Below are positions 35,646-47,600 of a DNA stretch of 64,000 bases, piece after piece. Both the position numbers and the translations under genes were made by a program. The stretch's first letter is position 1; each line of letters starts with the position of its first letter. The notes beneath the pieces were generated by a model, which saw only the letters and a program-made list of their open reading frames with translations, did not search any database and was not told the origin of the DNA. Origin of the DNA: Casuarius casuarius (Eukaryota > Chordata > Aves > Casuariiformes > Casuariidae); contig PTFA01000010.1 in the NCBI GenBank assembly GCA_003342895.1, forward strand, positions 9,491,286 through 9,555,285, given 5' to 3'.

Positions 35646-36985
35646 TCTGTGTGAAGGGAAGAACTTAACCTGTGTAGCCTGCGAAACAGTGGAAGAAATC
35701 TTAATACCAACAACATCTGCTCCAGAGGAGGACATAGAACGGGCACCTAGTGAATATGCATGCAGCAAGATGATGGACTTGGCCTTTCTAATGGATGGCT
35801 CCAATAAACTGTCAGAGGAGGACTTTGAACAGCTGAAGACTTTCATAACTGGCATGATGAAGGAACTCCACATCTCCCAGAAGAAAATCCGAGTGTCAAT
35901 TCTGGTGTATAGGGCTGGCCCCACCATCTATCTTGGCCTTAAAGATATCAAAACACAGTCCCAGATGAGAAAAATTGTCCAAAACATAAAGTACACAGGT
36001 GATGAAGTAGCATCTGTGCCTGAAGTCCTTAAATATGTTGTGTTCCATGTGTTTGGAAAAGCCGAAAGGACCAATGCTGCCAGAATTGCTGTGCTATTTA
36101 TAGCGGGCAAGTCTCCAGGAAAACTCCGAAGCATCCTCACAGCTTTGAAGAATAAAAAAATCACAGTAATACCTGTGGGCATTGGACCTTATGTTAATGT
36201 GGAGCAAATCAAGTTCATTGAAAAGCAGTCACCAGATAACAGGGCCTTCCTGTTGAACAACATGTTGGAGCTGATGGATAATAGGGATCTTCTTATTGGT
36301 TATCTGTGTGATCTTGGACCTGAAGAAAGTCCTCAGTTACAAGCAACATCCCCACCACCAATGTCCAATATCACATTTCCGTATAAGGGGCTCACATTAC
36401 CATCACCCTTTCCAGAAAAAGTCACCCCCAAGAGTCTGGACATTGCTTTTATTTTTGAGGGGTCTGAAAATGTGGGGGAGAAAAATTTTAATATCACCAA
36501 GAAGTTCCTTGAGCGAGTAATCTCAGGAATGAATGTAGGAACAGAACATATTCATGTTACAGTCATGCAGTATTCGGACACTGTCACTTTGGAGTATTCC
36601 TTTAATGAAATACAGTCAAAGGAAAATATTATTGAGAAGGTGAGGAATATACCTTACCAAGGAGGGAAGGCTACCAACACTGGGAATGCTCTCAATTATA
36701 TTTCCAAACACACGTTTACACCAGCAAATGGAGGCAGGCAGGACGTGCCTCACTTGGTATATATGGTATCATCCAGCCCTTCCACTGATGTTATCAAACG
36801 ACCCCCCAAAGGCATAAATGTCATCCCCATAGGCATAACCCCCAATGCGGATATCCAAGAGCTCAGAAGGATCAGTCAGCCTAACAGTCCAATAGTCTTG
36901 CATAGTTACAGCACACTTATTGAAGAAGCACCTGAATTAGTGCTGCAGTCATGCTGCTCTGATGAACATTGGATAGAAAGTCCAG
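35646..36985 (+). CDS. VWF: VWF exon 28 (end of D3, A1 and A2 domains)
   Basis: This 1,340-base exon (human about 1,379) encodes the end of D3, CLCEGKNLTCVAC, with the conserved NLT sequon (35662-35670), then A1 and A2. A1 is closed by cysteines at 35761 and 36307, 182 residues apart (186 in human), and has the MDLAFLMDGS start and VIPVGIGP strand of the vWA fold; it binds platelet GPIb. A2 runs from LDIAFIFEGS and contains Leu-Val-Tyr-Met-Val with the ADAMTS13 scissile Tyr-Met at 36760-36765, and ends in Cys-Cys (36952-36957). The A1-A2 linker is short in Ser/Thr-Pro motifs and carries an NIT sequon (36367-36375). Calcium-ligand equivalents D1596 and N1602 are Gly and His. Donor gtaaag. Confidence 0.98.
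35761..36309 (+). other. VWF: A1 domain disulfide loop (GPIb binding)
   Basis: The Cys codons at both ends match human Cys1272 and Cys1458. Inside, the fold-defining strands are intact. Compared with human, a four-residue gap falls in the segment AGKSPGKLRSILTALKNKK (36103-36159), and the basic run after GLKD is reduced (35941-35970). These positions matter for heparin, collagen VI and platelet contacts in human A1, as I remember the literature. Confidence 0.85.
36760..36765 (+). other. VWF: ADAMTS13 scissile bond (Tyr-Met) in A2
   Basis: Codons TAT ATG encode Tyr-Met in the context HLVYMVSS, equal to human Y1605-M1606 in NLVYMVTG. Conservation implies that shear-dependent size control by ADAMTS13 operates in this species. 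Confidence 0.9.
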
Positions 36986-37622
36986 GTAAAGTTGGATATA
37001 TTTTCTATGTAATTTCCTCTTTCCTCTCTCCTGTCTCTTCCATTCTTCCCTCAAACCACTGAAATATGAAAAGGGTTCCTATATCTCATTTAATAGCTTG
37101 TAGTCCAAATCCAAAGGAAAGATCACTTATCCTCACTGGATTCCGAGGATGTTGACTCAAGGTTAGCAGTACTGGGCACAGACCCACAATCAATGCTGTG
37201 TAGGCATTTGTTGGCATTAGGTGGCATCTGCTTTGAAACTCTCATTAATGTACAATAGCTTCCAAGTAGGGTGGAGAGTGACAGCAGAAAAAAAGATACT
37301 CGCCTCTGCCTGTCTCAAGCAAGTTAAAATTAAACTTTCTCTTCCTTGAGAGGCTTCACTGTTTTTCTATTCCCCTGGGACTAGAATAGCAAAAAAGCAA
37401 GAATTCAAATACCTGTGTATTCCACTGAATATAAATCTCAAGGCCCTTGATAAAGGGGTATTACTTTGTGTTTCCACTGGTCATTATCCTGCCTAAAATG
37501 CAGGTATTGCTGTCCTTTCTGCTCCTGCCAGTTCATTAGCAAATGCTAATTTTTGTTTTCATATATAATAATAAATAGCTGGCTTTCTCTCTCTCTTTTC
37601 TTTCTTTTTTTTTCCCCCTCAG
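36986..37622 (+). other. VWF: Intron 28
   Basis: This 637-base intron starts gtaaag and ends in a very strong pyrimidine tract (tttctttttttttccccctcag). The exon 28 frame runs on to a stop at about 37060 within it, without significance. Confidence 0.85.
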
Positions 37623-37742
37623 AGCTGTGCAACAAACCAATGGATGTTATGTTTCTTCTGGATGGAAGTTTCAGTATTGGAGCATCAGAGTTTGAGGAAA
37701 TTAAAAACTTCGTACGGGCTTTTATTAAAAGTGCTGAGATCA
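37623..37742 (+). CDS. VWF: VWF exon 29 (start of A3)
   Basis: This 120-base exon (phase 1 in, phase 1 out) encodes ELCNKPMDVMFLLDGSFSI, then GASEFEEIKNFVRAFIKSA and EI. The Cys pairs with one at the end of exon 32, closing A3. The DGSFS motif keeps the D-x-S-x-S metal-site pattern of vWA domains, which in human A3 reads DGSSS. A3 is the main fibrillar-collagen binding domain. The exon encodes the first beta strand and helix. Confidence 0.96.
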
Positions 37743-39951
37743 GTATGTATTTGTCTTTTAACTCAAACACATAAAGGATTTATATATATATTTTTAATAC
37801 AAAACAAAACAACATTTCACTACAGTTTTTTATTTTTATCTTTAAGTTACCCATTTACAGTCCAACTCCACAGAAAATTTTTAAGTTTATACTGGGGAGT
37901 CAAGCTAGTCAAGTCAGACTTGGTTCAGTTTCTTCCCTAACCAAAGCTGTTCTGGTTCAGCCCAAAGAAGGTTTAATACCTGATTTAGTGAATTGTCTGA
38001 CGAGGAATAGCTAGGACAGCAGCTCTGTTGGAAACTTCTCTTTATACTGTACTGGACACATGAGGTGCCTGTGCCAAACAAGCTTCTACCAAGGGATGGA
38101 ATTTTTTAGCTGAACTGTTATTCTATGCCAGAAAAACAAAATTACATGTTTGTTTTTGGTTCAGTTCTGGGTTAGGTTCAACAGACTTTAAAATAATCGT
38201 TCAAGGTTGCTTCTGATTCAAAAAAAATTGATAGTTTGAAGGGTTTTCAATTCAAGTTTGATCCAAGTGCAAGGTTTTGCTCTTTAGAAAGGGAATTTTT
38301 GGTTCTGGTGAGCCCTTTTTGGCTAACCGAAGGCAATACGTTAGCTTTTTAAGATTTATTGCCCGACCCATGTTGGATGAGAGACACTTTTTGGAAGTGC
38401 CGATCCACTGAGCATGCTCAGTATGTAATGATGGGATGCACGCCTCTGGTTTGGTTGCTCAGCATAGGTATTATCAGCGCAGCAGTTCTTCAGGATGCCA
38501 CCTGTGCTGCACACAGATGGAGGGACCACACAGCACATGCAGTAAATTAGGACATTGCGTGCCCTTCCACCACGTAGAGCCACATGGCAGGGGCCACACA
38601 GGATCCTCCATTTGCCCAGCAGGACTTGTTTTAACAAACCTGTACTTCTGATCAGAATCGTTTTACCTTTTCAGTCCAGCATTAAACCATTCTGTGGTTC
38701 TTATGGCTGTTGCTGCTGGTGTTTTGCCACTGAGTGTTGACGTGCTTGTATCATACCAGTGCTTCCAAAAGAGATGACTACCAACACCTGTATCAATTAG
38801 AGAGCTCTCCTGTAAGATGAATGTAGCATTTCTATATATCCAGAATAGCTTATATTCGTTGGGGACCATACATGAAAACTGTGCACTAGCCAAAAAAAAA
38901 GGGGGGGGGGGGCAAGCCAAGTAAATCACAAAGGAAACAATAAAACAATAAACAATTTATTTTAATCTAGCTGTTTTCCTTATCTTCAAAATGATACATC
39001 GTTAACAACAGAACAATAATAATGAAGCTATTAAGTGAGTTCTCACTAGAGTCTTTGAGAGAATGTAAACAAATTGTAAAGTGTAATGGGTACACTATAT
39101 GCATATAGATCGGTGTAGGCCTGCTATATTTGGATGTATGAAGTCACACTTAATTTTACTTCATTCATAAATGTTTTACAAAGCATTGATTAAAAAAAAA
39201 AGAATATGTTACATACATGTTACACGTATCTTCAGCATATGGTAGAGGTCATTCTAAGACCATTAAGAGAGGTACAGTTGATCATTCTAAACAATGTATT
39301 GCCAAGCTGAATTCTACAGCAGACTGACATTTATTAAATATTTATATCAACTCTTTATTAATTGTTTTATTCATTGTTCTAAAATAATTCGTAAACAAAA
39401 CTAGGATATCAGAGAATAGCAGACCTTGGAGGTTCTCTTCATGCCCTTTACAAGCCATGTTTCCTGGGTACACTGTCCCATGCTGTAGCCTGATGCATGT
39501 GACTCCAGTAATGCATGACAGAAGAAACCGTGCAAGAGATAATGTCATCCAGGGAACCTGGCCCATGCAGACAAATAGGGGATCAAACTACAACTCTTGC
39601 AAAACAATATGCATGTAAGAAAATGATATTTAGGCAGTTTTGAAATGGAACAGAAATGACATTTGGGAATCAGTAAAGTGAAATTCTCCAATTATGGTTG
39701 AATTGAGGTTAAATATTTCGTACTGATTCTTGACAGAAAAGCAACCGTTTTCAGCAATACTTGCCTTTTTTTTTTTTTTATGAGTATTTCAGTTTTGATG
39801 TTCTGATTGAAAATGCAGCTTTCACACTCTAATGGAAAACCCCTGTCTAGCTGTGCTTAGTGTAAAATGCAACCATAGAGTGTTCTTTGGATTTATTTTA
39901 AGACATTCTTAAGCATTGCTTACAATTTTTGTTTTCTGCTTTCTGTTTCAG
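37743..39951 (+). other. VWF: Intron 29
   Basis: This 2.2 kb intron includes a relatively GC-rich, CpG-containing patch (about 38355-38640) with a 16-base perfect palindrome (38407-38422), and an A9G12 run (38892-38912). The rest is AT-rich and featureless. The acceptor is ttctgtttcag. Confidence 0.82.
38892..38912 (+). repeat. A9G12 homopolymer junction
   Basis: Nine A are followed by twelve G. The run is prone to sequencing slippage; on its own it is not evidence of function. Confidence 0.95.
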
Positions 39952-40095
39952 GCAATACTTCAATTCATGTGTCAGTTCTCCAGTATGCCAGGGAAAATAC
40001 TCTAGAAATTTCATGGAATATGCCTCAAGAGACTGAAAAACTTGTAGAGATGGTGCACTCAATTCAACAAAGAGAGCAAGGCCCTACTAAACTGG
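39952..40095 (+). CDS. VWF: VWF exon 30 (A3)
   Basis: This 144-base exon (phase 1 on both sides) encodes SNTSIHVSVLQYARENTLE, then ISWNMPQETEKLVEMVHSI and QQREQGPTKLG. The Ser of VSVLQY and Trp of ISWN equal human Ser1731 and Trp1745, collagen-contact residues of A3. An NTS sequon (39954-39962), absent in human as I recall, lies six residues before that Ser. The acceptor is cag and the donor is gtaagt. Confidence 0.96.
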
Positions 40096-43000
40096 GTAAG
40101 TGATTTTGTGGATGTTGATGTTTAAGCAAGAGGGGGAAAAAAAGTAATACTAGATATAGCCTGGCCCCAACCACCAGTTTATACAGTTGCTATCTGTAGG
40201 TTACTCAAATCACAGTTTACAATACTGTATTTTGGAAAGAAGATCAGTTTCTTTTTAGCCTTGAAGTAATTCTCAGGATTTGCATTTATTCTCTTTCAGA
40301 CATAATTAAAATGTAAAGACTTTGATCATTAACCTTTCAGCATCAATTAGTTCATTAGACATTTAGCAGCAGAACTACTTATGCTGACTTCAGTAGCTGC
40401 TGTCTCCAGATGTTTGTCCTTCCATGCTGAGCCAGGGTAACTGATGTGATTGAAAAATTACTTAGCAAAATAGTAGTTGTTTTCTGGGTGATGGAGTTCC
40501 CTCATCCAAATTGCCATGCTGGTCCCATAACACCTTGAGCTGGCACAAAGCCAGGGATGGTGCCAGGGGGATGTGTGGCTGTCTAAGTTGGCAACTTGGC
40601 TGAAGAGCTTCTTGTGAAACATCATCATCCATTCCAGAAAACTGCATCATTAACAACATGTCCACTTGAATTTTCAGGTGCTAAAGCATAGCATAGCATA
40701 AAACATTTCCCAGTTGATTTGTGGAAGTTCGGTACACACGTGTATCAGTTGTAGGATTCAGCAAGAAGTGATTCTACTACAGCATATCTGATCTTTCACC
40801 GGATACCCTGAGAATTTTGTTCTTCTGGACTGAAACCACATTTGCTCTGGCAGCAGCGTAGCATTAGGGTCCTATAAGAGCTGAGGAGTATACAGATTTT
40901 TAGGGTCTTTGGCCTACTTCAGACTGTAAAGAGTTATTGGTATAGAGAAGTGAGAAATAAAACCTGACTTCCATAGTTCACAGGAGGATTAGCCATGATT
41001 GCTTTCTCAGCCTGGAGAAATAAAAATACCAGATGGCTGATGAGACTTCTATAGGCTCTTTGTGGGATAAATTGTTACATACAAATAGATAAGTCTCATG
41101 AAGTCTTCTATGTAATGTGTATAGTAAGCCACACTGAACTGCAGCATAAACAGAGAAAACATGGCCCTTGGGAAATGAAAGGGGAGAGGCAGCCACATGA
41201 CATACTCGTTAGTGATTTGTTTATGTCTCATTGGAAAATGCTCAGAGACCACAATGAGAAATGTGGTATAATGAACCAAAATGGAATAGAGCAGAAGTTG
41301 TTCCTCCCAATGAAGTAATGAGACTAAGTCATCGTGGTCCTGTCCTGCAGCTTGTAACATGTGTGAACTAGGCTGGCTAAATAGGAGACTCGACGTCCAT
41401 GGGAAATGTATGGTCATTTGTTTTACTCTCCCTGTGCACAGGCCTCTGGAAACATGCAGGCTGGTTAAAAATTTAGATGGCTCAGTTTGGATGTTGCAGT
41501 TTCTGAGGTAGCTCTGGAAATCTCTTTGCTAATTTACCCTGGACATGACTGAGGTTTACCCATCAAAAAAGTGTCATTACCCTCAGACCAGCACTGTTTC
41601 TTCTCATTTGTGCTGGCCTCCCTATGGTAGAAAAATGATTCTCTGTAATCCTTGTGCAATCTTTGCTGATTTAAGTATCCTATTTCAGTCAGGAAGGCTA
41701 CACATGCACAAAACAACTGCAGACTTAGGCCCTATGACTGACTGAGTTACCTTTTTTAAAAATCATGGCTCACTCGCAGTTCCAGTTTGCTTGTTTCCTA
41801 GGGCACTTGTCTGTGCTTACTTGCTTGAGCTCATATGCACAGTCAGAGAGTCAGTACATGAGCAATACTGTACCTATTATGTGCTCTGTAATAGTTACTG
41901 CAGTTGCAAAAGCTGATGGGTGGATATATATTAGAGCTGCACAGCTCCAGGAACAGAAATATGCCACAGGCTGGTGAGACAGTACTTGCTGAGCTACTGC
42001 AGGAAGGATCCTAGTTGCTGATGCATCAGATGCAGTTACATAAAGGGAAGGTCTCTTTGCAGCACTACATGTACTTATCTTTAGAATGTGACTATCAGCT
42101 TCACTTAAAGACACTGAAACTCCAGGAGAAAGATACATTTTTATTAGTAAGAAATAATGAAAAACTGCAGAGTCTTCAAGGGCACAAGCAGAACAAAACC
42201 CAGCAGCATATACAACAAAGCTTTTCCATGCTTGTGCAATAAGATCATATCATTCAAATTTTGGCTCACGTAATACGTTAAGAATCAGCTCTGGGGATGT
42301 TTAGCCATAATAAAATTCTGTGCAGCTTCACCTAAGAAATAAGTGAAAAAAAATCCCAAGCAAACTGAAGACAAGAATTAACTGTATAACCTTCCATTCA
42401 ACTAAAAAGAATGATCTACTGAAGACAATTGAGACTCGCAGAAACATGTCTCTGTTCAATATTCATTGGTGTTCAAGAATGTCATAGGGAGCACAATTAG
42501 CAGTCGCTGCAATAAATGCCGCTTAGACTTTATAAAACCATGATTTCAGCTGTTTTTATCTTTGCTAAATGTAGCCCATTTGGGCTGATTTTTCCTTGCC
42601 AGATTCCTGCTTCAAAATTTGGAGGAAGTTTAATCTATGTGGTTCAACTGCCATAAAAGCAAAATTAGGGAAAGGTACTCTTTTCTTTGTGTTTAGGAAA
42701 GAAATCTTAGAAATAATTTGCTGAAAATGCTATAGCTATTTACCTGTTTGAACAGTAGTGTTCAGGGTCTTTTTTTTTTTTTTGAGTTAATTTCTTACAA
42801 GGTTTATCTGTTGAATTTGCTCCTGAAGGGCTGAGAACCCTTGGTGGGGTTCAGAACCACTTGGTGGTAAGAGAAGTGCAGGATTTGTCATCTGCAGAGA
42901 CAAGAAAAGGAATAGAGCTTGGGGCCTCATGGTCTGCTCCCTTCAATGCTAGTGAGCTGTTGGACTGATGAAACCATAATGTCCGTAAAAAGTCCAGGCG

Positions 43001-44593
43001 TTCTGCCAATGGGTACCTATTAATGAGAGAATATCAATTTGCTAAGAGTGAACTGCTTAAAGCATCCATTTTGGGAATATTTCCTCAATAGCTATTTTGC
43101 TTTAAAATTGATCATCTGCTAAATTCGGTAAAAAAACCAAAAAACAAAAAACTATTCAATGTCTATTCAAAACCCCAAATTAAGATATAAAGACTAACTT
43201 CAGAATTATCTCCGTAGAGTTATTCCTGATTAGACAAGTTCTTGGTTGAATACCTGTGATCTGGACTGTCCATAAGCTTCCTGCCCAGTGGCTTTTTCTA
43301 TACCTTTTCAAGTACTGAGAAGATATCTCTTTTTGCTTCTTTCCCTGGCAGCTTTCAATAGATGTGAGTGATTAAGACCCCTGCAGAACTTTGCCTTTTG
43401 GGTTGAGTTGTTGCAGAAGTGTTAGTGAAAGCATTGAGGCCATTTAAGACAGTGATGCATAAGATCTCTGCAGGAACCTTTGCCTAGCTTGACTTCTCTG
43501 CCTCTCAAAACTCCACAGAACTCCACATGGATTTTACATCTTATTCCTCATTTCAGACAAAATTAAAGAAAATAATTGCAAAAGCGGTCTTGTATTGTTA
43601 CAAAGTTGCTTTAAGCAATTCCTGCTTTTTCCCGAGGAAGCTACAAAACTATTAAATGTCTATCTGTTAGATTATTTTTCCCCAGATTGGCTTTTTAGGA
43701 TGAGCCTCATTTTTTTATTTCTTGGATGTATTTCCAAAGTTTCTAGGGCACTTTGTGCTCTTTCAGTTCATTCCATGATGTTCACAATTGCTCCCAATCT
43801 AATATCTGTGATTCAGATTGGCATGCTTTTTTTACATACTTTTCTTCCTTTATTCAATCATTAATGAAATTATTCCATCAGACAGAATCTAGAGGATTTC
43901 CCTGTAGATTTCCATTAAACCCCAGTCCTACTCAGCATATTATCTTTTAGCTTTCAAGGTTGTTTATGTCCATTTATCAGCTTTCAGTTCATTCAGAAAC
44001 TTCTATTCTGAAGTACTACTTCAGAATTTGAGTCTAGCTTGAATGTCTATCAAATGTTGTCATCCCCCCGCCAAAAAAAACAACTATTTAGCCTTTATTG
44101 AGTCATCTTGTTCAAGGGAACTGGAAAAATGTTCTTTAAAAGCCTTTTATGAGTGTCAGAAGTTAGCCACAAATTGTTCATAATCTTAGATGAGAGGAGA
44201 AGACTATGCAGTGATGCTATCATTTCTGCATTGACTAATTACCTCTTTCTTTGTAGGTTATCTTCTGTTGCTTTTGCTTTAATGATTATTCCTTACATGA
44301 CTTTTGTTTTGTACTCTGTGATGTATCCAGGAATGTGTCAATTATCAGTACCGAAAGATGGGGAGAAGGTGCTGTGCCATAGTGGTAGCCCTTGGAATGA
44401 TCAACCTGCTTTTTCCAAAGTGACCCACAGATTTTTTTTTCTTTTCATTTTTCCTCAGATGTGCCAAATGACTAACAGTCAGATCCTATAGACTTAGCTG
44501 AAAGACTGTTGGGAACTTGGTGCAAGCCAGGCTTTTTGTTCAGTTACCTAGCTAAATGTTTAGAGGGTCAAATTTAGTGTGTGTGTGTGTGTC

Positions 44594-44644
<51 letters not shown>

Positions 44645-47600
44645 GACAGAGAGACAGAGATTAATCTTGTCCATTATGCTTGTCAGGACCAGAGTAGGAC
44701 CAATGTGTTAGGAGACAGTAAGAGAAGATGAGGGCAGGAGGTCAGGGACAGACAACAGGACATGCATTCTGCTGATATCTGCCAGGACTACTGGGTGTTG
44801 AATTCCCATCATGTCCACTGCCTTTGGGCACAGAGTTTCTATTATGTGTCACACTGTTCTTAACTTTATTATTCTCTCACATGTGATGAAGGCTTTTGGC
44901 TTTGAGACTTCCATCTTGATTTCTCATGGGCTCTATGTCTAATGTCTAAAATACATGCAAATACAGAAATCGTTCTGCTTTCAAAGCCCATGTGTTGACT
45001 TTTTTTTGGTGTAGGATTTGTATATTTAAGAAACAGAAACCATTTGTAACAGTACAGCATTGGATTAACATCATTTACTCCTATGTTCAATACGTGGGAA
45101 CGTGTTGGCTGTTAGCCTGGGCTACCTCCCATTCATTTCACTGGGGCTTAGATGATACCCCATGTCAATGCTAAGAAATAATGTTTTGACCACTGTCAGA
45201 TTTCTCTAAAGGAAAACGTGTTTTGTTTTGTCGCTTTATGGAACAAGAGTAAGGCTATTTTCTATTAGCATTTGGTTTTCCTCTAGGACCTATCACTGAA
45301 ATAAATAGTGGATGGTGTGGTCCCATATGGCCAAACCCGACATTGCAGAAGGGGTTGATCCCTGTCCCCTTCACCTAACAGCTGCATACTTCCACTTCTA
45401 TCCTTCCGCTGCAAGTGGCATGTGCTGCACCTTCAGTGAGCTGATATAAGGGCCAAAATGGCTGAAAAATATTCAGTCTTTTAGAACTATTTCAGACATG
45501 GTGTGTTCTCTGAACAGCTAGCTACTTGGTCAGGTAGGCAACAGTGTTGGCTGAAGGGAACCAGAGGGCACACCCGGCCAATGCGCACTGTTCTTTTTGG
45601 CAGATGCTTGCTGTGACCCTACTTGCATTAATGCAAACAGAAACACATTTGCAATGTGCATAGATGGGCCTGAACAAGCTCTAGTGGTGCTAGCAGCAGC
45701 AGTGGCCCAGATGTTTTCCACTGAAGGGATGCATAAGACTAAAGATGGGCTTATAAAGGTTGCCCTGAAGCCTGTGTGGCTTAGACTTGATCATTTAAAG
45801 CTAGTTTAGTTAAGTCCAAGATGCTGCTACACACTCGCCTGCTGATCTTAATATAGCCTTGGCTTGAGCCTTGTGCTTTGTGACAGTTATTTGAGTACAA
45901 ACCTTTAAAATGTCCTTTCTTGGCATGAAAATGGTGGCTTACTGCTATGTTATCTACTAGCAAGAGAATGTTCAAACATTTTCAGTGGACCAGGTTGGTT
46001 TATTCGTAGTGAATATTCTTTATTATGGCCTCTGAGTGGTTTGTTATCACCCTCCCTGCTGAGATGCAGAAACAAACAATTGGGAAGTGACAGTTTCCCA
46101 CTCAACATGGTAACTTTCTGAATCTCTCTAACAGGGCCACAAATGTTCATTTGATCGTGTCTTCAGACACTTGGCTCTTTTCTTTAGAGCTGGCTCCAAA
46201 TTAAGGGGAGAAGCCCAAAGAGTTTTTAGTACACTGAAACTAATTTTCAATGCATTAAACTGAGTAACTATTTTGTGGGGACTTTGAAATAGTCTCCAGT
46301 TCTATTACAATGGAATTTGATTTTTTTATTAGAAATTATAAAAATAATGGATTTACCATTTACCAATTTACAGATAGGTAAAGATGTTTCTGTAAATTTG
46401 CAGATTTAGTGGAAGAAAGAACAATGGAGCTTGTGTTGTTGGTGACCACACCAGCCACACAAAAATTATGAAATGTCATTAAAAAAAGACAAGCACCGAA
46501 ATTCCCAACACTTTTCACAAATGAATGAAAAATGATTTGAGATTCTTACTGTGTGAAGGTTTAACCTAAAATATTTCAAAATGAAAACCTGAAATACTTT
46601 CTTAGCAATTATTTATCGGACAAAAGGGAAATGAGTCAATCTTCTGGCACACTGACCATTCTGGAGGAATCTGAAGGAGTGGAATAGTCATATTAAGTTT
46701 GTGTGTTTTGTTGTATACCTTAGTTATATATTAGATACATTATAATTCCACATCTAACATCTACATGTACAGACATATAGAGTAACTGCTGGAAAGCAAA
46801 AGCGTTTTTAGTAGTGATTATGAGACAGCTTTAATACGATGTGAATTAATATTTTAATGTTAATTTTTTTTTTTTTAATTTTTATGGTCAGGAATAGCAA
46901 TTTTTGAAACAGAATCGCCATCATCCAACCGATTATGACATTTTAAGCTATGTTTTTTGCAAGTAGAAAAGCACTCAGAATTTCAAGTTTTTTGGTGTAC
47001 AGAAATTCTGAAACATTTTCATTGAAACAGCACTCCATTGATTCCATTTTGATTTTAAATAATGTTGAAAGCATTGTGTTTTTTTTTTTTGTCCATACTG
47101 ACGTATTTCAAAAAGCATTTTTATTTCAACAGAAGTATATCTTTCTATTTAAAAGCTATTATTTGGAAAATTATATGACCATCCCTAGACAGGACATTTT
47201 CAGTGGAGGTAGCTGCACTAGGCAGATAGAGGCTTATAGGAGGGGAAGCCAGTAGAAATTGTATTCTAGGCTATGTTCTTCCAAGCGGTAAATTCTTTCT
47301 CAAGGTCTAATTTCTTCAGCTAAATCCTTGCAGAATATTCAGCTGCTGCTGCTAGGCTGTCAATAATCGATATGTTGAGTGAGCTTTCTAGAGGCGGCCC
47401 TTGCTTGAAGTAGCTTGGGAAAAGGAGCTTTGCTTCTGCTAATGAAAAGCAGTGGATGGCACGATGAAAGAGGACATGAAGTGTAAAGCGTTAAAGTGTG
47501 CAAAGCTGTTCGGTTGGTTTGCTGGTGAATTATCTACAATGTGACTTCCACTGTATTACAAGCATGTTTGTTATTCAAAATTATTCAGTGAATTTCTTAG

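Noticed and set aside
35337..35927. 196-codon open frame on the minus strand over exon 28
   Set aside because: It lies opposite the strongly conserved D3/A1 coding sequence and has no recognisable domain; it is a shadow frame.
36986..37062. Extension of the exon 28 frame into intron 28 ending in a stop
   Set aside because: The gtaaag donor and the phase match to exon 29 show this is intron; read-through would delete A3 and everything after it.
41049..41417. 122-codon minus-strand frame in intron 30
   Set aside because: It has a hydrophobic mix but no domain, no conservation evidence and no promoter or splice support.
44576..44660. Direct repeats considered as a CRISPR-like array
   Set aside because: It is a dinucleotide microsatellite in a vertebrate intron.
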